Assembly: GCF_019145205.1 (NCBI RefSeq)
Contig: NZ_JAHSTT010000001.1
Location: 1-64,000 of the forward strand
Length of the DNA: 64,000 nucleotides
Direction: 5' to 3'
Origin: Pseudomonas khavaziana
GTDB taxonomy: Bacteria > Pseudomonadota > Gammaproteobacteria > Pseudomonadales > Pseudomonadaceae
A model generated the notes under the pieces. That model made no database searches, was not told the DNA's origin, and worked only from the letters and a program-made list of their open reading frames with translations. Shown here in pieces: positions 47,758 to 56,619 of this stretch; the stretch's first letter is position 1, and each line of letters begins with the position of its first letter. Both the position numbers and the translations under genes were made by a program.

Positions 47758-48310
47758 CGAGATCCAAGTCGAAGGCGAAGAACTGCCGCACCTGCTGCTG
47801 GTAGATGACGATGCGACCTTTACCCGCGTGATGGCGCGTGCCATGAGCCGGCGCGGTTTTCGCGTCAGCACCGCAGGCTCCGCCGAAGAGGGCTTGACCA
47901 TCGCCCAGGCCGACCTGCCGGACTACGCCGCCCTCGACCTGAAAATGGACGGCGACTCCGGCCTGGTGCTGCTGCCGAGGCTGCTGGAACTCGACCCGGA
48001 AATGCGCGTGGTGATCCTCACCGGTTACTCCAGCATCGCCACCGCCGTCGAGGCGATCAAGCGCGGCGCCTGCAACTACCTGTGCAAGCCAGCGGATGCC
48101 GATGACGTGCTGGCTGCCTTGCTGTCCGAGCATGCCGACCTCGACACCCTGGTGCCGGAAAACCCGATGTCGGTGGACCGCCTGCAGTGGGAGCACATCC
48201 AGCGCGTGCTCACCGAACACGAAGGCAACATCTCCGCCACGGCCCGCGCCCTGGGCATGCACCGTCGCACCTTGCAGCGCAAGCTGCAGAAGCGCCCGGT
48301 ACGACGCTGA
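47750..48310 (+). CDS. roxR: Response regulator (RegA/PrrA family)
   Basis: A 186-residue regulator with a receiver domain (about 14-130; phosphoacceptor D63 in LDLKMDGDSG) and a C-terminal Fis-type helix-turn-helix (NISATARALGMHRRTLQRKL), the standard RegA layout. The ATG at 47750 overlaps the end of roxS by 8 bp and has CGAGGAG upstream. It should be phosphorylated by RoxS and regulate oxidase genes and possibly petABC; no target site was looked for. Confidence 0.95.
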   Translation: MSDEIQVEGEELPHLLLVDDDATFTRVMARAMSRRGFRVSTAGSAEEGLTIAQADLPDYAALDLKMDGDSGLVLLPRLLELDPEMRVVILTGYSSIATAVEAIKRGACNYLCKPADADDVLAALLSEHADLDTLVPENPMSVDRLQWEHIQRVLTEHEGNISATARALGMHRRTLQRKLQKRPVRR

Positions 48311-48332
48311 ACGAAAACTGAACAAACTGCTT

Positions 48333-48383
48333 CAGGCGGCACGGATGCGCGAACCGATCACCTATGATCGGTTCAAACGCCTG
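48333..48383. terminator. Nested stem after roxR
   Basis: A perfect 10-bp stem (GAACCGATCA, loop CCTA, TGATCGGTTC) is enclosed by CAGGCG and CGCCTG. A weak TTTT follows. It likely ends the roxSR transcript before the next gene at 48410. Confidence 0.6.
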
Positions 48384-48409
48384 TGATGTTTTCCTGCCGA
48401 GCCTGAACA

Positions 48410-50134
48410 ATGAACCAGAACGCTGAGTACTCCGCGGTCAACGACGCAGTGCGTGGGCAATTCTTCCGTCGAACCTGGGCCATGATCACGCCCTATTGGC
48501 GGAGCGAAGAGAAGGGCAGGGCGTGGTTGCTGCTGGTGGCCGTGATTGGCTTGTCGCTGTTCAGCGTGGCGATCTCGGTGTGGATCAACCATTGGTACAA
48601 GGACTTCTACAACGCCCTGGAGAAGAAGGACACCGCGGCCTTCTGGCAACTGATCGGCTATTTCGGTGGCATTGCGGCAGTAGCGATTCTCGGTGCAGTC
48701 TACCGTCTCTACCTGACCCAGATGCTGACGATCCGTTGGCGTGCCTGGCTTACCGAACAACACTTCACCCGTTGGCTGGCCCACAAGAACTACTACCAGT
48801 TGGAGCAGGGCGGCTACACCGACAACCCGGACCAGCGGATTTCCGAAGACCTCAATAACTTCACCTCCGGCACCTTGAGCCTTGGCCTCGGATTGCTGCG
48901 TAATGTGGTCAGCCTGGTGTCGTTCTCGATCATCCTCTGGGGCGTGTCGGGCAGCATCGAAGTATTTGGCTTCACCATCCCTGGGTACATGTTCTGGTGT
49001 GCGCTGCTGTACGCCGCCGTGGGCAGTTGGCTGACGCACTTGATCGGCCGTCGCTTGATCGGCCTGAGCAACCAGCAGCAGCGCTTCGAAGCGGACTTGC
49101 GTTTCTCCATGGTGCGGGTACGTGAGAATGCCGAGAGCATTGCCCTGTACAACGGCGAACCGAATGAAAGACAGCGCCTGAGCACACGTTTCGGCAAGGT
49201 CTGGCACAACTTCTGGGACATCATGAAGGTGTCCAAGCGCCTGACCTTTTTCACTGCCGGCTACAGCCAGATCGCCATCATCTTTCCGTTTATCGTGGCT
49301 GCGCCACGCTACTTCGCTGGCAAGATCGAACTGGGCGAGCTGATGCAAATCAACTCGGCGTTCGGCAACGTCCAGGACAACTTCAGCTGGTTCATCAACG
49401 CTTATTCGGAGCTGGCGACATGGCGTGCCACCAGTGACCGTCTGCTGAGCTTCCAGCAGGCCATGAGCGACAATGAGCAACGTGCCCCGGCCATCGATGT
49501 GCGCCCTGAAGGCGAGCGCCTGGTGATAAAGGATCTTGGAATGGACTTGGCCGATGGTCGTCATTTGCTCAGTGACGCCGACATGACGGTGGAACCTGGT
49601 CAGCGCGTAATGCTCAGCGGGCGTTCCGGCAGTGGCAAGAGTACCTTGCTGCGAGCGATGGGCCATCTGTGGCCGGCCGGTCATGGCAGCATTCGCCTGC
49701 CGGCGACGCGCTACCTGTTCCTGCCGCAGAAGCCTTACTTGCCGATTGGCACGCTCAAGGCCGTGTTGAGTTATCCGCAAGACGACGGAGTCTATCCGCC
49801 AGAACGTTATGCACAGGTCCTGGAAACCTGTCGCCTGCCCCATCTGGTCGCACGGCTGGATGAAGCCAACCACTGGCAACGCATGCTCTCACCGGGTGAG
49901 CAGCAGCGCCTGGCCTTTGCCCGTGCATTGTTGTTCGCGCCGCAATGGCTGTACATGGATGAAGCAACCTCGGCGATGGATGAAGAGGATGAGGCAACCT
50001 TGTACCAGGCGTTGATCGATGAGCTGCCGGGGTTGAGCATAGTCAGCGTCGGCCATCGCAGCAGCCTCAAGCGCTTCCATGGGCGGCATGTGCGGATCGA
50101 GGGTGGGCGGTTGCTGGAGCAACAACTTACTTAA
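48410..50134 (+). CDS. SbmA/BacA-like ABC transporter (YddA type)
   Basis: A 574-residue fused permease-ATPase. Six helices at about 35-320 belong to the SbmA/BacA-like membrane domain (HWYKDFYNALEKKD is a hallmark stretch). The ATPase follows with Walker A GRSGSGKST, signature LSPGEQQRLAFARA and Walker B LYMDEATSAMD. Relatives move peptides, vitamin B12-like compounds or very-long-chain fatty acids, so the substrate is open. It lies downstream of roxSR on the same strand but after a hairpin, so it is probably its own unit. Confidence 0.9.
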   Translation: MNQNAEYSAVNDAVRGQFFRRTWAMITPYWRSEEKGRAWLLLVAVIGLSLFSVAISVWINHWYKDFYNALEKKDTAAFWQLIGYFGGIAAVAILGAVYRLYLTQMLTIRWRAWLTEQHFTRWLAHKNYYQLEQGGYTDNPDQRISEDLNNFTSGTLSLGLGLLRNVVSLVSFSIILWGVSGSIEVFGFTIPGYMFWCALLYAAVGSWLTHLIGRRLIGLSNQQQRFEADLRFSMVRVRENAESIALYNGEPNERQRLSTRFGKVWHNFWDIMKVSKRLTFFTAGYSQIAIIFPFIVAAPRYFAGKIELGELMQINSAFGNVQDNFSWFINAYSELATWRATSDRLLSFQQAMSDNEQRAPAIDVRPEGERLVIKDLGMDLADGRHLLSDADMTVEPGQRVMLSGRSGSGKSTLLRAMGHLWPAGHGSIRLPATRYLFLPQKPYLPIGTLKAVLSYPQDDGVYPPERYAQVLETCRLPHLVARLDEANHWQRMLSPGEQQRLAFARALLFAPQWLYMDEATSAMDEEDEATLYQALIDELPGLSIVSVGHRSSLKRFHGRHVRIEGGRLLEQQLT

Positions 50135-50148
50135 GCTCATGCTCGGTA

Positions 50149-50240
50149 GTGTGGGAGGGGGCTTGCTCCCGATGGCGATCTGTCAGTAACAGATGCATTG
50201 GCTGACCCACCGCTATCGGGAGCAAGCCCCCTCCCACATT
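50149..50240. repeat. REPIN (inverted REP pair)
   Basis: Two inverted REP copies with a loop of about 50 bp lie between the convergent YddA-type gene and zapG, 15 bp after the former's stop. Confidence 0.9.
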
Positions 50241-50268
50241 GATCTGTATTGTTCTTGAAGTGGGGCCC

Positions 50269-50309
50269 AAAAAAAAGCCCGGCTGATCGATGATCGGCCG
50301 GGCTTTTTG
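50269..50309. terminator. Bidirectional terminator before zapG end
   Basis: AAAAAAAAGCCCGGC and GCCGGGCTTTTTG with a short GATCGATGATC loop make a strong stem with A and T runs on either side. Confidence 0.93.
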
Positions 50310-50324
50310 TTGCTTGAGGATGAC

Positions 50325-50762
50325 TTACTTCTTCAAGCCGTAATGCTCATCCAGCATGCCTGGGGCGTTCGGCGTCTTTGGCGCGTAGTCCCGTGGTGGC
50401 TCCTGGTTTTCCCGCGGCGGGGTCAGGCGTTCCCGTGGGGTTTGCGGAGCATCGGAATGCAGCGCGGCCAGCAGGCGCTGGCGGGTGATGTCGTCGAGGG
50501 CCAGGCGATTAGCGCCATCGGCGAGGTGATCCTGTACTTCCTGGTAGCTCTGGGTGAGCTTCTTGACCAGGGTCGCGGTGCTGTTGAAGTGGGTAACAAC
50601 CTCGTTCTGATAACTGTCAAAACGTTCCTGGATGTCATCCAGCTGACGCTGCGTGCGGTTAGGCGCGGCATTCGGCAGCAAGCGAGCAACCAGGAATCCA
50701 ATGGCGACACCGGCAACCAGGGCAAGAGTCGGCAACAACCAAACTAAGAGCGAGTGTTCCAC
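50325..50762 (-). CDS. zapG: YhcB/DUF1043 family membrane protein
   Basis: A 145-residue protein with one N-terminal membrane helix (LLPTLALVAGVAIGFLVARL) and a coiled coil (about 35-90) followed by a proline-rich tail. It belongs to the YhcB (ZapG, formerly DUF1043) family, linked to cell division and envelope synthesis in enterobacteria. The start is GTG at 50762, preceded by AGGAAGGA. It is divergent from the hydrolase gene. Confidence 0.88.
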   Translation of the reverse strand: MEHSLLVWLLPTLALVAGVAIGFLVARLLPNAAPNRTQRQLDDIQERFDSYQNEVVTHFNSTATLVKKLTQSYQEVQDHLADGANRLALDDITRQRLLAALHSDAPQTPRERLTPPRENQEPPRDYAPKTPNAPGMLDEHYGLKK

Positions 50763-50908
50763 GAGTCCTTCCTCTATAAACGGCTTTGCTTTACGTTAAC
50801 GGCTCGGACCTGCGCTGTATACCGCGATTAAGCTCGCAATGATGCCATGCACAGACTTTTAGCTAGACGAGTCGACCCCTTGAGAGGTCACGGAGTTCAT
50901 CCTTGCTC

Positions 50909-51538
50909 ATGCGTGAAACCCCCGTTTTGATCGATGGCCCGGTGGGCCAATTGGAAGCCTTGTACCTGGATCACCCCGAGCCACGTGGCCTGGCGCTGGT
51001 CTGCCACCCTAACCCGGTGCAGGGTGGGACCATGCTCAATAAAGTCGTTTCGACCCTGCAACGCACCGCCCGCGATGCCGGTTTGATTACATTGCGTTTC
51101 AACTATCGTGGTGTCGGCGCCAGCGCCGGTACTCACGATATGGCCGCCGGTGAAGTGGACGATGCCGAAGCAGCCGCCACCTGGCTGCGTGAAAAGCACC
51201 CGGACCTGCCGATCACCTTGCTGGGGTTTTCCTTCGGCGGCTACGTCGCGGCCAGTCTGGGTGGCCGCTTGGAGGCCAAGGGCGAGAAACTCGCGCACCT
51301 GTTCATGGTGGCCGCCGCTGTGATGCGCCTGGGCGATGCGGATGTGCTGCCTCAAGGCTGCCCATTGACCCTGATCCAGCCGGAAAGCGACGAAGTGGTT
51401 GATCCGCAGTTGGTCTACGACTGGTCTGCCGCCCTGAAACGCCCCCACGAGCTTCTGAAAGTGGCAGAATGCGGACACTTTTTTCATGGCAAGCTGACCG
51501 ATCTCAAGGATCTGGTGCTGCCACGTCTTTCGAATTGA
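50909..51538 (+). CDS. Alpha/beta hydrolase family protein
   Basis: A 209-residue alpha/beta hydrolase of unknown substrate. The nucleophile elbow is GFSFGG, the opening oxyanion region CHPNPVQGGTM, and the late AECGHFFHG holds the catalytic histidine. Size and motifs fit a small dienelactone-hydrolase-like family common in Proteobacteria. The start is uncertain: ATG at 50909, or TTG at 50903, which is better spaced (7 bp) from GGAG. It precedes trpS by 16 bp and is probably co-transcribed. Confidence 0.85.
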   Translation: MRETPVLIDGPVGQLEALYLDHPEPRGLALVCHPNPVQGGTMLNKVVSTLQRTARDAGLITLRFNYRGVGASAGTHDMAAGEVDDAEAAATWLREKHPDLPITLLGFSFGGYVAASLGGRLEAKGEKLAHLFMVAAAVMRLGDADVLPQGCPLTLIQPESDEVVDPQLVYDWSAALKRPHELLKVAECGHFFHGKLTDLKDLVLPRLSN

Positions 51539-51554
51539 TGACAAGCGATCCCCC

Positions 51555-52910
51555 ATGACGACCCGTACCCGTATCCTCACCGGCATCACCACCACCGGCA
51601 CGCCGCACTTGGGCAACTATGCAGGTGCGATTCGCCCGGCGATCCTTGCCAGCGAAGATGCCAATGCCGATTCCTTTTACTTCCTGGCCGACTACCATGC
51701 CCTGATCAAGTGCGATGACCCGCAGCGCATCCAGCGCTCGCGCATGGAAATCGCCGCGACCTGGCTGGCCGGTGGCCTGGATGTGAACCGGGTGACCTTC
51801 TACCGCCAGTCCGACATCCCCGAAATCCCCGAGCTGACCTGGCTGCTGACCTGCGTCGCCGCCAAGGGCTTGCTCAACCGCGCCCACGCCTACAAGGCGT
51901 CGGTGGACAAGAACGTGGAAAGCGGCGAAGACCCGGATGCGGGCATCAGCATGGGCCTGTACAGCTACCCGGTGCTGATGGCGGCAGACATCCTGATGTT
52001 CAACGCGCACAAGGTGCCGGTCGGTCGCGACCAGATCCAGCACGTGGAAATGGCCCGCGACATCGGCCAGCGCTTCAACCACCTGTTTGGCAATGGTAAG
52101 GAATTCTTCACCATGCCCGAGGCGCTGATCGAAGAAAGCGTCGCCACCTTGCCGGGCCTGGATGGCCGCAAGATGTCCAAGAGCTACGACAACACCATCC
52201 CGTTGTTCACCAGCGCCAAGGACATGAAAGACGCGATCTCGCGGATCGTCACTGATTCGCGCGCCCCAGGCGAAGCCAAGGACCCGGACAATTCGCACCT
52301 GTTCACCCTGTACCAGGCGTTTGCCACCAAGGCCCAGGAACAGGAATTTCGTGGCGAGCTGCTGCAAGGCCTGGGTTGGGGCGAGGCGAAGAACCGTCTG
52401 TTCCAGTTGCTGGACGGCCAGCTCGGCGAAGCCCGTGAGCGTTACCATCAGCTGATGTCGCGCCCGTCGGACATGGAAGACCTGCTGCTGATCGGCGCCA
52501 AGAAAGCCCGCGCCGTGGCGGCACCGTTCCTGGCCGAGCTGCGCGAAGCCGTGGGCCTGCGTTCGTTCGTCAACCAGGCGGCAGCGCCGGTCAGCACTAA
52601 AAAGAAAGCCGCGAAAGCCGCACGCTTTGTAAGCTTTCGCGAAGAGGACGGCAGTTTCCGCTTCCGCCTGTTGGCGGCTGACGGCGAGCAACTGCTGCTG
52701 TCGCGCAACTTTGCCGACGGCAAGGCCGCAGGTGCGGTGACCAAGCAATTGCAAAGCGGCGACGCGCTGGATGTACGCACTGAGGCCCAGGGCTTCTGCG
52801 TTTGGCTGGACGGTGCAGCAGTGGCCGATAGCGCAGCGTTCGCCGATGCCGGCTCCCGCGATGCCGCCATCGCCGCCTTGCGCGCGGCCTTGACCCCAAC
52901 CGAGGATTAA
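51555..52910 (+). CDS. trpS: Tryptophanyl-tRNA synthetase
   Basis: A 451-residue class I synthetase that charges tRNA-Trp. The HIGH-like motif is TGTPHLGNYAG and the KMSKS motif is GRKMSKSYDN. The catalytic part ends near residue 345. A lysine-rich linker and a further 90 residues (RFVSFREEDGSFRFRLLAAD onward) resemble a DUF1508-like domain; this longer form is usual in Pseudomonas, while the E. coli enzyme is about 334 residues. It follows the hydrolase by 16 bp and is closed by a terminator. Confidence 0.96.
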   Translation: MTTRTRILTGITTTGTPHLGNYAGAIRPAILASEDANADSFYFLADYHALIKCDDPQRIQRSRMEIAATWLAGGLDVNRVTFYRQSDIPEIPELTWLLTCVAAKGLLNRAHAYKASVDKNVESGEDPDAGISMGLYSYPVLMAADILMFNAHKVPVGRDQIQHVEMARDIGQRFNHLFGNGKEFFTMPEALIEESVATLPGLDGRKMSKSYDNTIPLFTSAKDMKDAISRIVTDSRAPGEAKDPDNSHLFTLYQAFATKAQEQEFRGELLQGLGWGEAKNRLFQLLDGQLGEARERYHQLMSRPSDMEDLLLIGAKKARAVAAPFLAELREAVGLRSFVNQAAAPVSTKKKAAKAARFVSFREEDGSFRFRLLAADGEQLLLSRNFADGKAAGAVTKQLQSGDALDVRTEAQGFCVWLDGAAVADSAAFADAGSRDAAIAALRAALTPTED

Positions 52911-52939
52911 CCCGACCAAGGGTTGATTGCCATTATCCA

Positions 52940-52969
52940 GGGCCGTCGTTACAGTGACGGCCCGTTTTT
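52940..52969 (+). terminator. Intrinsic terminator after trpS
   Basis: GGGCCGTC, loop, GACGGCCC and GTTTTT lie 30 bp after the stop. Confidence 0.9.
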
Positions 52970-52989
52970 GTTGCCTTGCTAACGAAATT

Positions 52990-54084
52990 ATGACGCCCCT
53001 AGAACGATATCAAGCTGATCTGAAACGCCCTGAATTCTTCCATGACGCGGCCCAGGAAAATGCCGTGCGTCATTTGCAGCGCCTGTACGACGACCTCGTC
53101 GCGGCCTCGCAGAGCAAGCCAGGGATGTTCAGCAAGCTGTTTGGCAAGAAAGACCACACACCGGTCAAGGGCCTGTATTTCTGGGGTGGCGTCGGCCGGG
53201 GCAAGACTTACCTGGTGGACACCTTCTTCGAAGCGCTGCCATTCAAGGAAAAGGTCCGTACCCACTTCCACCGCTTCATGAAGCGCGTGCACGAAGAGAT
53301 GAAGACCCTGCCGGGCGAGAAAAACCCGCTGACCATCATCGCCAAGCGCTTCTCCCAGGAAGCACGGGTGATCTGCTTCGATGAGTTCTTCGTCTCCGAC
53401 ATCACCGACGCCATGATCCTCGGCACCTTGATGGAAGAGTTGTTCAAGAACGGCGTGACCCTGGTCGCCACCTCGAACATCGTGCCCGACGGCCTGTACA
53501 AGGACGGCCTGCAGCGTGCGCGCTTCCTGCCGGCCATCGCGCTGATCAAGCAGAACACCGATATCGTCAACGTCGACAGCGGTGTCGACTACCGCCTGCG
53601 TCACCTGGAGCAAGCCGAGCTGTTCCACTTCCCGCTGAACGACGCAGCGCACGAAAGCCTGAAAAAGAGCTTCCGCGCTCTGACCCCGGAATGCACCCAG
53701 GCGGTGGAAAACGACAAGCTGATGATCGAGAACCGCGAAATCATCGCGTTGCGCACCTGCGATGACGTGGCCTGGTTCGAGTTCCGCCAACTGTGCGACG
53801 GCCCGCGTAGCCAGAACGACTACATCGAGCTGGGCAAGATTTTCCACGCGGTGATCTTGAGCGGCGTCGAGCAGATGGGCGTTGCCACGGACGATATCGC
53901 CCGACGGTTTATCAACATGGTCGATGAGTTCTACGACCGTAACGTCAAGTTGATCATCTCGGCGGAGGTGGAGCTCAAGGACCTGTATACCGGTGGTCGC
54001 TTGAACTTCGAGTTCCAGCGCACCTTGAGCCGCCTGCTCGAAATGCAGTCCCACGAATTCCTGTCGCGCGGACACAAACCCTAA
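52990..54084 (+). CDS. zapE: Cell-division ATPase ZapE (AFG1 family)
   Basis: A 364-residue AAA-like ATPase of the AFG1/ZapE family that in E. coli acts on the Z ring under stress. Walker A is GGVGRGKTYLVD and Walker B ICFDEFFVSD, followed by the sensor VATSNIVPDGLY. The ATG at 52990 comes directly after the trpS terminator. A REP pair follows the stop. Confidence 0.94.
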   Translation: MTPLERYQADLKRPEFFHDAAQENAVRHLQRLYDDLVAASQSKPGMFSKLFGKKDHTPVKGLYFWGGVGRGKTYLVDTFFEALPFKEKVRTHFHRFMKRVHEEMKTLPGEKNPLTIIAKRFSQEARVICFDEFFVSDITDAMILGTLMEELFKNGVTLVATSNIVPDGLYKDGLQRARFLPAIALIKQNTDIVNVDSGVDYRLRHLEQAELFHFPLNDAAHESLKKSFRALTPECTQAVENDKLMIENREIIALRTCDDVAWFEFRQLCDGPRSQNDYIELGKIFHAVILSGVEQMGVATDDIARRFINMVDEFYDRNVKLIISAEVELKDLYTGGRLNFEFQRTLSRLLEMQSHEFLSRGHKP

Positions 54085-54101
54085 AAGACCTATGGAGATC
54101 C

Positions 54102-54194
54102 AATGTGGGAGGGGGCTTGCTCCCGATTGCGGAGTGTCAGTCACTGTAGAGGTGACTGACCCACCGCAATCGGGAGCAAGCCCCCTCCCACATT
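54102..54194. repeat. REPIN (inverted REP pair)
   Basis: Two inverted REP copies with a loop of about 50 bp lie between convergent zapE and the GlxA-type regulator gene. Confidence 0.9.
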
Positions 54195-54214
54195 TGCCCT
54201 GTGTCTGACTGGAG

Positions 54215-55210
54215 TTATGCGGCTTGCTGGAACTGCTGCCGATACTGGTTCGGCGACAGCTCCGTGTGCTGCCTGAACAAGCGCGCAAAGAAACTCGCAT
54301 CGTCGTAACCCACCTCATAGCTGATGGTCTTGATGCTCTTGCGGCTGCCCGAGAGCAGGCCTTTTGCCGTCTCGATACGCAGCCGTTGCAGGTAATGCAG
54401 CGGCTTGTCGCCGGTAGCGGTCTGGAAGCGCCGCATGAAGTTGCGGATGCTCATGCCGTGCTCCCGGGCGACGTCTTCGAAGCGGAACTTGTCGGCAAAA
54501 TGTTCTTCGAGCCAGTGCTGGATCTGCAGGATAATCACGTCCTGGTGCAGCTTCTGCCCACCAAAACCGATCCGTCCCGGTGAATAGCTGCGCTGCACCT
54601 CATAGAGGATGTCGCGGGCCACGGCCTGGGCAATGCTGGCACCGCAGAAACGTTCGATCAGATAGATGTAGAGGTCGCAGGCCGAAGTGGTGCCGCCGGC
54701 GCAATACAGGTTGTCGGCATCGGTGAGGTGCTTGTCCTGATTGAGCTGGACCTTGGGGAAGCGCTCGCTGAAGGCAGTGAAGAACCGCCAGTAGGTGGTT
54801 GCCTCCTTGCCATCGAGCAACCCGGCTTCTGCCAGCCAGAACACGCCGGTGGCTTCGCCGCAGAGCACGGCGCCGCGGGCATGTTGTTCGCGTAGCCACG
54901 GCAGCACTTGCGGGTAGCGGGTGCACAGGGCGTCGAAGTCGTCCCAGAACGCCGGCAATACGATGATGTCGGCGTCTTCCAGGCCGCCGTCCACTGGCAT
55001 TATCACATCACTGAAGCTGCGCACTGATTGCCCGTCGGGGCTGACCAGGCGCGTATCGAACCCTGGGGTCAGGCCCAGGCCCTGCTGTTTGCCGTAACGC
55101 AGGCTGGCGAGATGGAAGAAATCCTTGGCTTGCATCAGGGTTGAAGCGAATACCCGATCAATGGCCAAAATGCTGACGCGCCGCAAGGGCGTGGAGATTT
55201 GGTTAGACAT
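54215..55210 (-). CDS. GlxA-type AraC family transcriptional regulator
   Basis: A 331-residue regulator with an N-terminal DJ-1/PfpI-like domain (about 10-195; the nucleophile position is C in GAVLCGEATGVF) and a C-terminal AraC helix-turn-helix pair (about 225-331; MSIRNFMRRFQTATG and VGYDDASFFARLFRQHTEL). Such proteins usually sense small amines or amino acids. It is divergent from the acyl-CoA dehydrogenase gene with 145 bp between, so control of that gene is a reasonable guess. The effector is unknown. Confidence 0.92.
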   Translation of the reverse strand: MSNQISTPLRRVSILAIDRVFASTLMQAKDFFHLASLRYGKQQGLGLTPGFDTRLVSPDGQSVRSFSDVIMPVDGGLEDADIIVLPAFWDDFDALCTRYPQVLPWLREQHARGAVLCGEATGVFWLAEAGLLDGKEATTYWRFFTAFSERFPKVQLNQDKHLTDADNLYCAGGTTSACDLYIYLIERFCGASIAQAVARDILYEVQRSYSPGRIGFGGQKLHQDVIILQIQHWLEEHFADKFRFEDVAREHGMSIRNFMRRFQTATGDKPLHYLQRLRIETAKGLLSGSRKSIKTISYEVGYDDASFFARLFRQHTELSPNQYRQQFQQAA

Positions 55211-55355
55211 AATTTCATTTATTCTTATAGGGGAAAGTGGTCACCAGACGGCTGGATCGTCTTATTTTTTGTCGCATGTGTCCAGTGTCCCGTGACGCCG
55301 TCGGGGCATAGGCTCTGTGGGCTCATCCTTGTCCGACAATCCATGCAGGTGACCC

Positions 55356-56492
55356 ATGATCCCCAGAACCTTGTTCAGCCAGGAGCACGAACTCTTCCGC
55401 GAGAGCGTGCGTGCCTTCCTCGACAAACATGCTGCTCCCTTCCATGGCCAATGGGAAAAGCAGGGCTACATCGACCGTAGCCTGTGGAGCAAGGCGGGAG
55501 AGGCGGGCATGCTGTGCTCCCACCTGCCGGAGGAGTATGGCGGCCTGGGCGCGGACTTTCTCTACAGCGCGGTGGTGATCGAAGAGATCAGTCGTCTTGG
55601 TTTGACCGGCATCGGCTTTTCCCTGCATTCGGATATCGTTGCGCCCTATATCCTGCATTACGGCAGTGAAGCACTGAAACAGAAGTACCTGCCCAAGCTG
55701 ATTTCCGGGGAGATGGTCACGGCTATTGCCATGACCGAGCCGGGCGCCGGTTCCGACCTGCAAGGGGTCAAGACCACGGCGGTGCTGGACGGTGATGAGT
55801 ATGTGATCAATGGCTCCAAGACCTTTATCACCAACGGCTACCTGGCCGACCTGGTGGTCGTGGTGGCCAAGACCGACCCCAAGGCCGGCGCCAAGGGCAC
55901 CAGCCTGTTCCTGGTGGAAGCCGGCACGCCAGGCTTCGACAAGGGCAAGCGTCTGGAGAAAGTCGGCATGAAGGCCCAGGACACCTCGGAGCTGTTCTTC
56001 CAGGACGTGCGGGTGCCCAAGGAAAACTTGCTGGGCCAGGCCGGTATGGGCTTTGCGTACCTGATGCAGGAGCTGCCCCAGGAGCGTTTGACCGTGGCGA
56101 TAGGTGCACTGTCTTCAGCCGAAGCGGCGTTGCACTGGACCCTGGACTACACCCGCGAGCGCAAGGCGTTCGGCAAGGCGATTGCCGATTTCCAGAACAC
56201 TCGCTTCAAGCTGGCGGAGATGGCCACCGAGATTCAGATCGGCCGCGTGTTTGTCGATAAGTGCATGGCGTTGCACCTGGAAGGCAAGCTGGATGTGCCT
56301 ACCGCGGCGATGGCCAAGTATTGGGCCACGGACCTGCAATGCAAGGTGCTCGATGAGTGCGTGCAGTTGCACGGCGGCTACGGCTTCATGTGGGAATACC
56401 CGATTGCCCGGGCCTGGGCGGATGCGCGGGTGCAGCGCATTTATGCGGGAACCAATGAGATCATGAAGGAGATTATTGCGCGGGCGCTTTGA
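55356..56492 (+). CDS. Acyl-CoA dehydrogenase
   Basis: A 378-residue flavoenzyme that oxidises acyl-CoA to enoyl-CoA. The family signature AMTEPGAGSDLQGVKTTA and the C-terminal QLHGGYGFMWEYPIAR and YAGTNEIMKEIIARAL are present; the latter holds FAD and substrate contacts. Chain-length or branched-chain preference cannot be read with confidence. It stands alone, divergent from a GlxA-type regulator that may control it. Confidence 0.93.
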   Translation: MIPRTLFSQEHELFRESVRAFLDKHAAPFHGQWEKQGYIDRSLWSKAGEAGMLCSHLPEEYGGLGADFLYSAVVIEEISRLGLTGIGFSLHSDIVAPYILHYGSEALKQKYLPKLISGEMVTAIAMTEPGAGSDLQGVKTTAVLDGDEYVINGSKTFITNGYLADLVVVVAKTDPKAGAKGTSLFLVEAGTPGFDKGKRLEKVGMKAQDTSELFFQDVRVPKENLLGQAGMGFAYLMQELPQERLTVAIGALSSAEAALHWTLDYTRERKAFGKAIADFQNTRFKLAEMATEIQIGRVFVDKCMALHLEGKLDVPTAAMAKYWATDLQCKVLDECVQLHGGYGFMWEYPIARAWADARVQRIYAGTNEIMKEIIARAL

Positions 56493-56520
56493 TCTTGTGG
56501 TGGTACTGATGGCCTCATCA

Positions 56521-56607
56521 GGAGCAAGTCGAATCGTCGCACCGCTCCTCCCACATTTGATTGGGTTCATAAGCCAAATGTGGGAGGGGGCTTGCTCCCG
56601 ATAGCGG
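56521..56607. repeat. Back-to-back REP pair, one variant
   Basis: The left copy is a variant with an insertion (GTCGAATCGTCGCACCG) and points left; the right copy is normal (56576-56607) and points right. The pair lies between convergent genes. The same insertion is found at 63739-63762. Confidence 0.75.
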
Positions 56608-56619
56608 CCTAAAGGTCAA

